This document shows, one piece after another, positions 32,245 to 41,557 of a stretch of 64,000 bases of DNA (the first letter of the stretch is position 1; each line of letters begins with the position of its first letter). The translations under genes and the position numbers were made by a program. Origin of the DNA: Chitinophaga pinensis (GTDB lineage Bacteria; Bacteroidota; Bacteroidia; Chitinophagales; Chitinophagaceae); assembly GCA_945876095.1 (NCBI GenBank), contig CAMCMP010000015.1, positions 26,174-90,173 on the forward strand. The letters are read 5' to 3'. The notes below the pieces were generated by a model, which was not told the DNA's origin, did not search any database, and worked only from the letters and a program-made list of their open reading frames with translations.

Positions 32245-34671
32245 TTATTTCACTTTAAAACTTAAAGGAATATTTAATTTGATACTAAAATTTCGACCCA
32301 TATTAAATACACCCATTCTACCCGTAGCTAAATTTTCGGATGTGTATTTCAATCTACTCAAATGATTTTGATAGGTAACGTCTCCAAGATTGCTCCCTAC
32401 TATATTTAGTGAAAATAAAGTAACGCCTTTTTTAGAAACAAAATCTGCCCCTAAAGCTGAATTCAATAAGCTATACGCCGCTGTTGCTGTTTCTGTATTG
32501 TAGGCAGAAAAAATATTGTTCTGAGCAAATGTATTATCCAATTCCAACTTCACATAAAAATTACAAATCGCTTTTTTTAATTTTTTAAAGTCGATTTTAC
32601 ATTCAGTAGTTAAATGGGGTGCGGGAATAAAAGGTAAAGATTTTGAATTCGAAATTGCCTCATTTAAACGGCCTGCAACCAATGAAAATACATTTTGAAT
32701 ATGAAGCCAATCTAAAGGATGAGGATGAATGTCGATAGATGCCTCTAATCCATAAAGATTAGCTTTTCGCTGATCAAATTTAAATGCAGTTAACATTTTT
32801 CCATCTACCTCCATAAGTGAATCTCCTCCTTGAATAGCCTGCAACTTTCTATAAAAAATAAAATTATTAAAACTATTATGATACGCTGCCACTCCAATTG
32901 AAATATGTTCGGTATTAAAATCAGCGCTAGCATCTATTTGCGTGCTTGTTTCACTTTTTAAATTTACATTACCATATTCATACCGAATAGTCCCTTCATG
33001 TGCCCCATTGGAAGCGAGTTCTGAAATACTCGGCGCCCTAAAGCCTCTTGCAACATTCAATTTAACTATAACCCGACTACTCAATTCAGCAGCTAGCCCA
33101 ATACTTCCTGAAAAATTACCAAAATTTTTATTAAAACCAATCCCTTTAGTATTGATTCCATCTAATAAATTATCTGCCTCCAAAATTCGATTATCATATC
33201 GAATACCGCCACTAAAGCTCAGCTTTTGAATTGTTTTTTTGGTGAAAAAATAAGTACCCAAATCAAATAATCGATAATCAGGTATCAATTGTTCTAAACC
33301 CTTATTAGAATTTTTTTGTTGCATCCCATTAACGCCAACTGAGGTAGACCACCCTTCAATTTCTTTCCAATGAAATTGAGTCGTATAAGTAATAGTACTT
33401 AAATCGAAGTAAAGAGATGTTTCCTGAGGAAGATCAATATCGCCAAATTCCTTTCTCTTATTTTTTTGATACCCTACATTAATAGTCAATCTATTTTTTC
33501 CTATTTGAAAACTATTGTCAAAAGCTATTTTATTATGCTGGATATTTTGATAAGGTATACCAGCATGGGTACTATTAAAATCACTCTCTGTAGCCCTGGA
33601 TTCTCCACCACCTGCGACAGGCTTTATAAAATAGCCCTGGGCATCCCTCTCTCCTTCTACTAAACCTGCTTTTAAATTAAAACTGCTGAACAATAAATGA
33701 CTGAAGCCCCAGCTGCCATTATATCCACCATACCCTCCAAAATTATGTTGATCAAATTTTGAATTAAAAACTCTGCCGTCAAATTTATTTTGATAATCAG
33801 CAGCTGCCACGGAAGACCCATATACATTCCAATTAATACCCTCTATATTGCCTGCAAGATTTGCATTCAAAGTTCTTGCACGATTATTTGTCTGATAATT
33901 CGTAAATACATTTCCTTTCACTGTATTATTTTCAACAGGAACATTGGTAATAATATTAATTACACCCGCCATGGCATCGCTTCCATAAATAAGTGAAGCA
34001 GGTCCTTTTAATATTTCAACTTTATTTACACTAGATTCATCAATTTCAATCCCATGCTCATCGCCCCATTGCTGACCTTCTTGTCTAACTCCATCGTTTA
34101 TGGTTAATACTCTATTGTAACCCAAGCCCCTAATAACTGGTTTTGAAATAGCAGGTCCAGTTGACATACTTGATACACCTGGGCGTTTAGCTAAAGCCTC
34201 GATAATGTTAGTCGAAGCAGTTTGCGTTAGATCTTGCTTCCTCAAAACAGATACTTGAAAGGGAACTTTTTTTAATTGAGTAGCTCCACTTACTCCTGTT
34301 ATAATTACTGCATTGTTTTCTACCACCGATTCGAAAAGAACATACTCTTTTTTTGTATCGTTGGCTAAATTAATATTGTCAACAACAGTGGTATATCCCA
34401 CGTGTGATATCTCTACCAGATGGATTCCAATAGCAAGACCGTTTATTTCGAAATACCCAGCAGCATTGGTAATAGCACCGGATTTTACATCGGCTAAATA
34501 GACGGATACCCCTGGTATCGGTGCATTTGTTTTGGCATCTGTTATGGTACCCGAAAAATTCACTTTTAATAAATTGTGCATCACATTGCCAAAAATTACC
34601 CCATTTGCAGAAGAATGAACTGCCGCCAAACATAGAAAAACAAAGATGCATAAACCTTGGAATGATTTCAT
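32245..34671 (-). CDS. TonB-dependent outer-membrane receptor
   Basis: The 808-residue protein has a signal peptide (1-22), a carboxypeptidase-like regulatory domain (about 38-118, FSGTITDAKTNAPIPGVSV and GYTTVVDNINL), a plug domain (about 140-240: VIRGLGYNRVLTINDG, KVEILKGPASLIYGSDAMAGVINI) and a C-terminal beta barrel that ends in phenylalanine-rich strands. The barrel has the ARGFRAPSISEL box. Such receptors import metal complexes or vitamins. The nearby secreted small protein at 34761 and the palindrome at 35136 suggest a metal-regulated unit. Substrate cannot be read from sequence. Confidence 0.92.
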   Translation of the reverse strand: MKSFQGLCIFVFLCLAAVHSSANGVIFGNVMHNLLKVNFSGTITDAKTNAPIPGVSVYLADVKSGAITNAAGYFEINGLAIGIHLVEISHVGYTTVVDNINLANDTKKEYVLFESVVENNAVIITGVSGATQLKKVPFQVSVLRKQDLTQTASTNIIEALAKRPGVSSMSTGPAISKPVIRGLGYNRVLTINDGVRQEGQQWGDEHGIEIDESSVNKVEILKGPASLIYGSDAMAGVINIITNVPVENNTVKGNVFTNYQTNNRARTLNANLAGNIEGINWNVYGSSVAAADYQNKFDGRVFNSKFDQHNFGGYGGYNGSWGFSHLLFSSFNLKAGLVEGERDAQGYFIKPVAGGGESRATESDFNSTHAGIPYQNIQHNKIAFDNSFQIGKNRLTINVGYQKNKRKEFGDIDLPQETSLYFDLSTITYTTQFHWKEIEGWSTSVGVNGMQQKNSNKGLEQLIPDYRLFDLGTYFFTKKTIQKLSFSGGIRYDNRILEADNLLDGINTKGIGFNKNFGNFSGSIGLAAELSSRVIVKLNVARGFRAPSISELASNGAHEGTIRYEYGNVNLKSETSTQIDASADFNTEHISIGVAAYHNSFNNFIFYRKLQAIQGGDSLMEVDGKMLTAFKFDQRKANLYGLEASIDIHPHPLDWLHIQNVFSLVAGRLNEAISNSKSLPFIPAPHLTTECKIDFKKLKKAICNFYVKLELDNTFAQNNIFSAYNTETATAAYSLLNSALGADFVSKKGVTLFSLNIVGSNLGDVTYQNHLSRLKYTSENLATGRMGVFNMGRNFSIKLNIPLSFKVK

Positions 34672-34760
34672 TTTTGTAAATTAAAAAATTGATTGTAAAT
34701 AAAATTGCACCCGCAATAAGAAAGTAGCCCTCGTAATAAGAAGGCATAAGATTTAAAAAA

Positions 34761-35102
34761 CTAGGCAGTTATGGGTGGGCCCCTCAGCGAAAAGAAAGAT
34801 GGGCGCTTAGTAAATAGAACACTTGCAAGCGAAGAAGAAAATCCAGAAATTAAAAGTGGCAGCCCAAAATGGAAATTGCTAACAGGAATGGAAAAGGATG
34901 AGTCCACCACAAAATGATCGCACTGACAATGAATAGCCTTTTGTACCAATTGAGCCTTATCGCTGCTCGCCAATACCCCACTCGAATAATCTTTATGATT
35001 AGCGAATGTATCATGCAATAATTGTATGGGAGCATTTCCTATTACAAAAAGTAAGAGCAGCAGCAGAGCCGCAATTTTTGATATGATATTATTTTTATAC
35101 AA
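34761..35102 (-). CDS. Small secreted/membrane protein next to the TonB receptor
   Basis: The 113-residue protein has a hydrophobic N-terminal segment (ISKIAALLLLLLFVIGNAP), then QLLHDTFANHKD, AIHCQCDHFVV with a Cys-x-Cys and several His, and ends SLRGPPITA. This pattern of signal, His/Cys patch and terminal RGPP resembles DUF2946-like proteins found beside metal-uptake receptors. It is 89 bp upstream of the TonB receptor on the same strand, and a 21-bp palindrome lies 33 bp before its start. Metal binding is inferred. Confidence 0.6.
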   Translation of the reverse strand: MYKNNIISKIAALLLLLLFVIGNAPIQLLHDTFANHKDYSSGVLASSDKAQLVQKAIHCQCDHFVVDSSFSIPVSNFHFGLPLLISGFSSSLASVLFTKRPSFFSLRGPPITA

Positions 35103-35135
35103 ATTGATAAATTGTAACTATGTTGCAAATTAAGT

Positions 35136-35156
35136 ACTTATTTTACAAATAAGTAA
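35136..35156. promoter_or_regulatory. Perfect palindrome upstream of the TonB receptor unit, possible Fur-family box
   Basis: TACTTATTT (35136-35144) and AAATAAGTA (35148-35156) form 9-bp arms around three bases. The site is 33 bp in front of the start codon of the small secreted protein gene (minus strand), where an operator would lie. Size and AT-rich dyad symmetry are like Fur/Zur operators, but no regulator gene is nearby. Confidence 0.45.
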
Positions 35157-35358
35157 AATATTTTAAATACAATATCATTGTAATCTTAATGCTGATAAAA
35201 AATCATTTAATTTTCTATCCCTTTAAAAATGAAGGAAGTAAAATATAATTCAGTAAAACCGAATTATTTAAATCAGTTTTAGCAGGCTAGCATTTTTGGA
35301 ATGGTCAAATAAAAATTATTTTCAATGGGGTGAGTAAACTTTATAAAATCAAAGCGCA

Positions 35359-36537
35359 TCAATCGATGTTTTCAATTACCGCTGCAATACCTTGACCGCC
35401 TCCTACACAAGCGGTGACAATTCCGTATTTTTTACTCAATCTTTTCATATCATTTACTAATTGAATAGTAAGCTTACAACCAGTGCAGCCTAAGGGATGA
35501 CCCAAAGCAATTGCACCTCCATTGATATTTACCTTAGATGAATCCAATTCCAGCGTTCTAATAACAGCCAATGATTGGGAAGCAAATGCCTCATTGAGTT
35601 CAAACAAATCTATATCACCCAAACTTATACCGGATTGTTTTAAGACTTTTGGAATGGCTTCAACTGGACCAATTCCCATAATACGAGGATGCACACCTGC
35701 ACTAGCACAATTTACTAGTCGAGCAATTGGTTTTAATCCCAATTCCTTAATCATTCTTTCACTCATCACAATCACAAATGCAGCACCATCACTTGTTTGA
35801 GAACTATTTCCTGCAGTTACACTACCACCCAAAGAAAAGGCAGGCTTCAATTTAGCCAAACTTTCAAGAGAAGTATCCGCTCTTACTCCTTCATCCGTAT
35901 CAACTGTAAATTTTCTTTTTTGCTTTTTTCCCTTTTCATCTAAATACACTTCTTCAATTTCAATAGGTAGAATTCCAGACTTAAAATAATCCTCATTAAT
36001 TGCATTGCCAGCCTTTAGATGGCTCTGATAACTGAAGGCGTCTTGATCCTCCCTACTGACATTAAATTCATTCGCAACCGCTTCGGCAGTTAATCCCATA
36101 CTAACATAATAATCAGGATTGTCTTTGGCGATAGAATAAGCGGGCGAAGTTTTCCACCCTGCAGTGGGCACCATACTCATACTTTCTACACCTCCGGCGA
36201 TAATACATTCTGCCATTCCCGTTCTAATCTTTGCAGAAGCAATGGCAATACTTTCCAAGCCACTTGCACAATATCTGTTAATAGTAATTCCGGGTGCATG
36301 TATTCCTACAGCTTTTGCAGAAATCATTCTTCCAACTTGCAAACCTTGCTCCGCCTCAGGTACCGCATTACCTACAATTACGTCATCAATTCTTTTTATA
36401 TCCAATTGAGGTACGGTAGCTAATAAACCCTTTATCAAATTGATAGCGAGATCGTCAGGCCTAGTAAACCTGAAAGCTCCTTTTTTACTTTTAGTAACAG
36501 CCGATCGGTAACCTGCTACAATATAAGCTTCCTGCAT
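35359..36537 (-). CDS. fadA: Acetyl-CoA C-acyltransferase (thiolase)
   Basis: The 392-residue enzyme joins or splits acyl-CoA and acetyl-CoA, in beta-oxidation or in acetoacetyl-CoA formation. It has the acyl-carrying Cys90 in NRYCASGLES, the signature NGGAIALGHPLGCTG with the active His, and the second Cys in CVGGGQG near the C-terminus. Length is typical. The gene stands alone, without neighbouring beta-oxidation genes, so degradative versus biosynthetic use is not decided. Confidence 0.9.
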   Translation of the reverse strand: MQEAYIVAGYRSAVTKSKKGAFRFTRPDDLAINLIKGLLATVPQLDIKRIDDVIVGNAVPEAEQGLQVGRMISAKAVGIHAPGITINRYCASGLESIAIASAKIRTGMAECIIAGGVESMSMVPTAGWKTSPAYSIAKDNPDYYVSMGLTAEAVANEFNVSREDQDAFSYQSHLKAGNAINEDYFKSGILPIEIEEVYLDEKGKKQKRKFTVDTDEGVRADTSLESLAKLKPAFSLGGSVTAGNSSQTSDGAAFVIVMSERMIKELGLKPIARLVNCASAGVHPRIMGIGPVEAIPKVLKQSGISLGDIDLFELNEAFASQSLAVIRTLELDSSKVNINGGAIALGHPLGCTGCKLTIQLVNDMKRLSKKYGIVTACVGGGQGIAAVIENID

Positions 36538-36659
36538 ATCCTATAAATTGATGATTGGTGATGAATCTTCTTTTAGTATTTTTTTAATAGTTGTTTATGC
36601 AACTTTCTATACCAAAGTTATAAATTCTAAGGGAAAACAAAAAACTGATTACAGTCACC

Positions 36660-36667
36660 TAATTTTG
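36660..36667 (+). promoter_or_regulatory. -7 promoter element of pyrD
   Basis: TAATTTTG matches TAnnTTTG and lies 7 bp before the pyrD ATG (36675), so the transcript would be nearly leaderless. No clear -33 TTTG is found. Confidence 0.5.
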
Positions 36668-36674
36668 CAAGATT

Positions 36675-37739
36675 ATGTACAGAATACTTAGAACGATTTT
36701 ATTCTCCTTTAACCCTGAATGGGTGCATTATTTTTCAATGAATGGATTGAAGTTTCTATGCAAACTACCCTTTGGAAAAGCAATTATAACTTCGCTTTTC
36801 AAAGTTTCAGGGAATCATTTAAATACCGAATTCATTGGGATCCACTTCACTAATCCAATTGGCCTTGGTGCTGGATTTGATAAAAATGCGCGTTACCTTA
36901 ATGAATTAGAAGCGCTTGGCTTTGGTTTTGTTGAAATTGGGACTGTTACCCCAATAGCCCAAGCTGGTAATGATAAACCTAGGTTGTTTCGATTACCAAA
37001 AGATAAAGCACTCATCAACCGAATGGGATTCAACAATGATGGAGTAGAAATCATTCAGGATCGTCTAAAAAAATGGAATAATCGATTACAAACCACAAGT
37101 AATTACCCTGAAAATCAACGACTAATTGTGGGTGGCAATATTGGCAAAAATAAAATTACTCTCAATGAAGATGCCTGGAAAGACTATGTTATTTGCTTCA
37201 ATGCATTACATGAATTAGTAGATTACTTTGTTGTCAATGTAAGTTCTCCCAATACACCTGGACTTAGGGAACTTCAAGAAAAAGAGTCCTTAAGAAAAAT
37301 TTTAACTGAATTGCAGAATCAAAATAGTAAGTTCAAAATTCAAAAGCCAATTTTATTAAAAATTGCCCCAGACCTTAGCATAGATCAAATTGATGATGTA
37401 ATTGCTTTGGCTATGGAAATAAAATTAGATGGGTTGGTAGCTGCGAATACTACTATTGATAGGGAAAATTTATTAACCCCAAAAACGATGCTAGAAAACA
37501 TTGGTGCAGGTGGATTGAGTGGCAAACCCCTTCAAAAAAGAAGTACTGAAATTATTCAATACATTCATGAAAAAACGAATGGCAAATTACCAATCATTGG
37601 TAGTGGAGGGATTTTTAATGGAGCCGATGCACAAGAAAAATTTACAGCCGGCGCCAGTCTTGTCCAAGTATGGACAGGCTTTGTTTATGAAGGACCTTCT
37701 ATCGTAAAAAAAATAGGCCAACATTTAAAGAAAAATTAA
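36675..37739 (+). CDS. pyrD: Quinone-dependent dihydroorotate dehydrogenase
   Basis: PyrD oxidises dihydroorotate to orotate in pyrimidine synthesis and passes electrons to membrane quinones. The 354-residue protein is of class 2: an N-terminal membrane-associating helical part (ILRTILFSFNPEWVHYFSMNGL), then NPIGLGAGFDKN, FVEIGTVTP, FRLPKDKALINRMGFNNDG, the active-serine segment VNVSSPNTPGLR, LLKIAPDLS, NTTIDR, GGLSGKPL and IIGSGGIF. All FMN and substrate motifs are present. Confidence 0.95.
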   Translation: MYRILRTILFSFNPEWVHYFSMNGLKFLCKLPFGKAIITSLFKVSGNHLNTEFIGIHFTNPIGLGAGFDKNARYLNELEALGFGFVEIGTVTPIAQAGNDKPRLFRLPKDKALINRMGFNNDGVEIIQDRLKKWNNRLQTTSNYPENQRLIVGGNIGKNKITLNEDAWKDYVICFNALHELVDYFVVNVSSPNTPGLRELQEKESLRKILTELQNQNSKFKIQKPILLKIAPDLSIDQIDDVIALAMEIKLDGLVAANTTIDRENLLTPKTMLENIGAGGLSGKPLQKRSTEIIQYIHEKTNGKLPIIGSGGIFNGADAQEKFTAGASLVQVWTGFVYEGPSIVKKIGQHLKKN

Positions 37740-37826
37740 TCAAATCTTCTTTGGATTGATGTTAGTAAATCAATTGAGTTAAAATACAAATAACAAGAAA
37801 AGAAGGAAAAACTACACGGTAAACAT

Positions 37827-37834
37827 TATTTTTG
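37827..37834 (+). promoter_or_regulatory. -7 promoter element of terC
   Basis: TATTTTTG matches TAnnTTTG and ends 4 bp before the ATG at 37839. The transcript would start at or very near the start codon. Confidence 0.5.
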
Positions 37835-37838
37835 TATC

Positions 37839-38657
37839 ATGGATTATTTATTGACCTCCGAAAGTTTGATTAGCTTTTTTATTTTAGTGGTACTAGAAGT
37901 GGTGCTAGGAATTGACAATGTAATATTTGTAAGTATCATTTTAAACCGGCTTCAAAAAAAGTCAGACCAATTAAAAGCCCGGCGTCTATGGATGATTACA
38001 GGTATTCTTTCCCGCAGTATTCTTCTTATAGGTCTTGGTTGGCTACTTGCCCAAAAAGGAAAACCTGTGATAACTTTATTTGAAAAAGGATTTGACTTAG
38101 CGAGTATTGTAATGTTACTAGGTGGACTATTTTTAATTTACAAATCAGTAAAAGAAATTCATGGAAAATTAGAAGGGGAAGATCCGAATGAATCCTTAAA
38201 AACAAAGAAAGTATTAGGGCTAACCAAGGCCATCGGGGAAATCATTTTGATTGACGCCGTATTTTCATTTGATAGTATTATTACCGCTGGAGGAACTGCA
38301 AAGCATGTGGAGATAATGATTGCAGCAGTTGTAATTGCAATGATAGTGATGTTTCTATTTAGTCCAAAAATTTCAGAATTTATTCATCATCACCCTACAT
38401 TAAAAATGTTGGCACTTTCCTTTTTGGTGATGATTGGGCTCAGTTTATTGATGGAAGGCTGGAACGCTGAAACAGCTGAGAAAATGCATCTTAAAAACTA
38501 TATTTATTTCGGTATGGCATTCTCATTTATTGTCGAACTGCTAAATATGACAATGATGAAAAAGGCAGCTAAGAAAAGAAAAGTGATACTGAATGGCCCT
38601 TTATTGGCATTAGAAAAAGAAAATAATACTGAATCCGATCAGCAACTAACAAAATAA
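37839..38657 (+). CDS. TerC-family integral membrane protein
   Basis: The 272-residue protein has about seven membrane segments and the TerC family residues: VVLEVVLGIDNVIFVSI in the first helix pair and IILIDAVFSFDSIITA, each with the conserved acidic residues (E/D in GIDN and FSFDS) in the membrane. TerC proteins are linked to manganese export, membrane metal loading of secreted enzymes, and tellurium resistance. The cytosolic tail is charged. It converges with rsmE (29 bp). Confidence 0.88.
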   Translation: MDYLLTSESLISFFILVVLEVVLGIDNVIFVSIILNRLQKKSDQLKARRLWMITGILSRSILLIGLGWLLAQKGKPVITLFEKGFDLASIVMLLGGLFLIYKSVKEIHGKLEGEDPNESLKTKKVLGLTKAIGEIILIDAVFSFDSIITAGGTAKHVEIMIAAVVIAMIVMFLFSPKISEFIHHHPTLKMLALSFLVMIGLSLLMEGWNAETAEKMHLKNYIYFGMAFSFIVELLNMTMMKKAAKKRKVILNGPLLALEKENNTESDQQLTK

Positions 38658-38686
38658 CTAATCTTGATTTTTTTAAATAATAACAA

Positions 38687-39394
38687 CTATTGCGCCATTG
38701 CCAATAAAGTAGCTGCTACCACTCCTGCAGTTTCTGTTCGAAGTCTGGTATTTCCCAATGCAACGGGAAGAAAGTTATTTTTTAAGGCAACCGATATTTC
38801 ATCTGTAGAAAAATCGCCTTCAGGACCAATTAGAATAATGGAATCAGTAAAAGGCTGATAACTTAGTAACTGAACTTTAGCATCCATATTTTCGCAATGC
38901 GCAATAAATTTATTTGCTACGTTCGTTTGATTTACAAAACTTAAAAATTTGATAGGTTCCTGTAAAATGGGCAACCAGCTTTGCTGAGACTGCAACATTG
39001 CACTGACCAAAATGCTTTTCATCCGATCGGCCTTAAATACATTTTTTTCTGTACGATCACAAATAAGTGGGACAATTTTGGCAACCCCTATTTCAGTAGC
39101 CTTTTCTAAAAACCATTCAAAGCGGTTGTTATTTTTTATAAGAGATAGAGCAACAGTAATTTTAGTGGCAGGTCTTGTAATGTGCTCAACTTTTAAAACA
39201 CTAACGGTACATTTTTTTCTATTGTTATCCTTTATCTCTGCAGTAAATAAATCCCCCATTCCATTGGTTAGTTGCAACTGCTCTTTGTTTTGCATTCGAA
39301 GCACCTGCACTATATGCTTGCTAGCATCTTCGTCCAACAACAGCTCTGTAGCAGTTGAATCTAAATTTTCTTTATAGAAAAAAGGAATTGACAT
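38687..39394 (-). CDS. rsmE: 16S rRNA (uracil1498-N3)-methyltransferase
   Basis: The 235-residue protein shows the SPOUT-fold signature of RsmE: KATEIGVAKIVPLICDRTE, LIGPEGDFSTDEI and the knot motif LGNTRLRTETAGVVA. The N-terminal PUA-like part has HIVQVLRMQ. It methylates 16S rRNA at U1498. A CGAATTTA element at 39411 could be its -7 box (TAAATTCG on the minus strand). Confidence 0.93.
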   Translation of the reverse strand: MSIPFFYKENLDSTATELLLDEDASKHIVQVLRMQNKEQLQLTNGMGDLFTAEIKDNNRKKCTVSVLKVEHITRPATKITVALSLIKNNNRFEWFLEKATEIGVAKIVPLICDRTEKNVFKADRMKSILVSAMLQSQQSWLPILQEPIKFLSFVNQTNVANKFIAHCENMDAKVQLLSYQPFTDSIILIGPEGDFSTDEISVALKNNFLPVALGNTRLRTETAGVVAATLLAMAQ

Positions 39395-39454
39395 AATTAA
39401 AAGAGATGAACGAATTTAAAATTACCTTTTCTCCATTTTTAAGTTTTTAATTAA

Positions 39455-41017
39455 TTAAAATGGGGCATCATCATCATAGGCACTATCATTCATTTTACTA
39501 CCCTTTTGAATATATAATTTAGCTCCTCCTCCCGACTCATCAGTTGTAACAGGCCTAAAATTACCCCCAGGGGCGCCTCCACCAAAATCATTCCCGCCAT
39601 CTTGATCTTCAATAAATTTCTGGATATGCAATAGCGCTTTTAATTTAATAGTATCTAAGCTACCATTGCGATGCTTTGCAATTTTTACATAGGTTTCTCC
39701 TTTATTACTTTCCCCCATTTCATTGGCGGTAATATCATAATATTCCGGACGATACAAGAACATTACCATATCCGCATCTTGCTCAATAGCACCCGATTCT
39801 CTCAAATCACTTAACTGAGGAATTTTAGCACCTTCCTTTCTTTTTTCTACTTCTCTACTTAATTGTGATAAGGCAATGATAGGTACTTTTAATTCTTTTG
39901 CCAGTCCTTTTAGATCCCTAGAAATCTTACTAATTTCTTGCTCCCGATTACCATTTTTATTATCTGCACCTCCGCTCATTAGCTGAAGATAATCGATGAT
40001 GATCAATCCTATATCATGCTTATTTTTTAACCTTCTACATTTAGCCCTTAATTCGAAAATATTTAAAGCTGCAGTATCATCAATATAAATGGGTGCTTTA
40101 CTCAAACGCTCAATTCCACGTTTGTACAACTGCTTCATTTCATGCTCCTCCAATTTACCGCGAGAAATTTTTTCTAACCATATTTCGCTTTCTGCACTCA
40201 AAATACGCTGAACCAACTGGCTAGAGCTCATCTCCAAACTAAAAAACACTACTGGTGTAGGTTTAGTAGGATGAAGCGCCGCACTACGTGCTAGATTTAA
40301 TGCAAAGGCCGTTTTACCAACTGAAGGTCTAGCTGCCAATACGATTAAATCTGTTGGTTGCCAACCATAGGTTAGTTTATCTAGTGACGCAAAGCCACTA
40401 GGGACTCCTGTAATGTCTTCATCACGGTTACGCATATCCTCAATTCGCTGTATGGTTTTAACCAAAACAGTATTAATGTCCTCAAATGCACTCCTAAGAT
40501 GATTATTGGTTATCTCAAATAATTTACTTTCTGCATCATCCAATAAATCAAATACATCCGTAGTGTCTTCATAGGCATCGCCTATAATTTCACCGCTGAT
40601 TCGAATTAATTCTCGCTGAATAAATTTTTGTAAAACAATTCTTGAGTGAGCATCAATATTGGCCGACGAAACCACTGAATTGGTTAATCTGGAAACGTAA
40701 TAGGCACCACCCACCAATTCAAGATCTCCTCTTAGTTTTAATTCTTCCACAACCGTTAATAAATCAATTGGCAAACTTTTATCTGCCAAAGATTTCATTG
40801 CTTTAAAAATATTTTGGTGAGCTTCTCCGTAAAAACACTCGGGCTTTAAGATCTCTATTACAGTGTCAAAGGCGCTCTTTTCCAACATAATTGCACCTAG
40901 TATTGCCTCTTCCAGTTCCTTTGACTGGGGAGGCACTTTTCCAAAAACCATATTTCCCAAATCAATGGATGGTTTTCTTCTTACTTTTCTATCCTTGTTC
41001 AGATTGGTCAACTCCAT
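39455..41017 (-). CDS. dnaB: Replicative DNA helicase DnaB
   Basis: The 520-residue helicase has the N-terminal DnaB domain (KVPPQSKELEEAILGAIMLEKSA, HQNIFKAM) and the RecA-like C-terminal domain: LIVLAARPSVGKTAFALNLA (Walker A), PVVFFSLEMSS, IGLIIIDYLQLMS (Walker B), LKELKVPIIALSQLSR, RESGAIEQDADMV. No intein is present. The C-terminal tail is a Gly-rich linker ending in an acidic DDDAPF, which recalls SSB-type interaction tails. DnaA-box-like sites lie in its upstream region. Confidence 0.96.
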   Translation of the reverse strand: MELTNLNKDRKVRRKPSIDLGNMVFGKVPPQSKELEEAILGAIMLEKSAFDTVIEILKPECFYGEAHQNIFKAMKSLADKSLPIDLLTVVEELKLRGDLELVGGAYYVSRLTNSVVSSANIDAHSRIVLQKFIQRELIRISGEIIGDAYEDTTDVFDLLDDAESKLFEITNNHLRSAFEDINTVLVKTIQRIEDMRNRDEDITGVPSGFASLDKLTYGWQPTDLIVLAARPSVGKTAFALNLARSAALHPTKPTPVVFFSLEMSSSQLVQRILSAESEIWLEKISRGKLEEHEMKQLYKRGIERLSKAPIYIDDTAALNIFELRAKCRRLKNKHDIGLIIIDYLQLMSGGADNKNGNREQEISKISRDLKGLAKELKVPIIALSQLSREVEKRKEGAKIPQLSDLRESGAIEQDADMVMFLYRPEYYDITANEMGESNKGETYVKIAKHRNGSLDTIKLKALLHIQKFIEDQDGGNDFGGGAPGGNFRPVTTDESGGGAKLYIQKGSKMNDSAYDDDAPF

Positions 41018-41256
41018 AGGAATATTATTTTTTTTAAAAGAATAGGGTATTAATTTATGATTTTTATATCAGAAGCCATTATCGACTCTTTTCCTTAAAA
41101 TGCATAGTCTATATATTTATCTCAACCTTATACTACTGAGAAAAAGAAAGGATAAAATGTTTCATTTCGGCTAAGTTAAATGCAAATAACCGATTGATTA
41201 TCCACAGTGCCCAAAGTCAAACATTTTATATTCCTTATGCACAATAAATCCACCTG

Positions 41257-41264
41257 CAAAAATA
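41257..41264 (-). promoter_or_regulatory. Possible -7 element of dnaB
   Basis: CAAAAATA on the plus strand reads TATTTTTG on the minus strand, a match to TAnnTTTG. It lies inside the DnaA-box cluster and would give dnaB a leader of about 230 bases. Confidence 0.35.
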
Positions 41265-41516
41265 GCTTATTAATACCTTATCCACCTATTTATTAACAGT
41301 GAATTTCGCCAATTTATTGCATAATTCACTATTTTATCAACACCTGAAATCACCGAAAATATTTTTTCTACACCAAATTGCTTTTTTTTAAAGTTGGTAC
41401 TATTTAATAAATCAATTATCGAGGATTTATTATATCAAATTAGAGCCATAGCAGTTTATTTTTTAAAAAATCAGCCCGTTTTTAATATCCGTTTTTTAAG
41501 CTTGAGCACCAATAAC

Positions 41517-41524
41517 TATCTTTG
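41517..41524 (+). promoter_or_regulatory. -7 promoter element of pheT
   Basis: TATCTTTG matches TAnnTTTG and lies 33 bp before the pheT ATG. A TTG at 41502 is somewhat close for the usual -33 spacing. Confidence 0.5.
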
Positions 41525-41557
41525 TGCTATCATATACTATAAATCAATTAACATTTA

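Larger units (their letters stand above)
41018..41557. other. Noncoding region between divergent dnaB and pheT with a DnaA-box cluster; candidate origin
   Basis: No gene is found in 540 bp. Five plus-strand 9-mers match or nearly match the DnaA box: TTATCCACA (41198-41206, perfect), TTATGCACA (41235-41243), TTATCCACC (41278-41286), TTATTAACA (41290-41298) and TTATCAACA (41334-41342). An AT-rich stretch (41375-41480) follows. This is the arrangement of an origin unwinding region. It could instead be DnaA control of dnaB. dnaA itself is not in the window. Confidence 0.5.
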
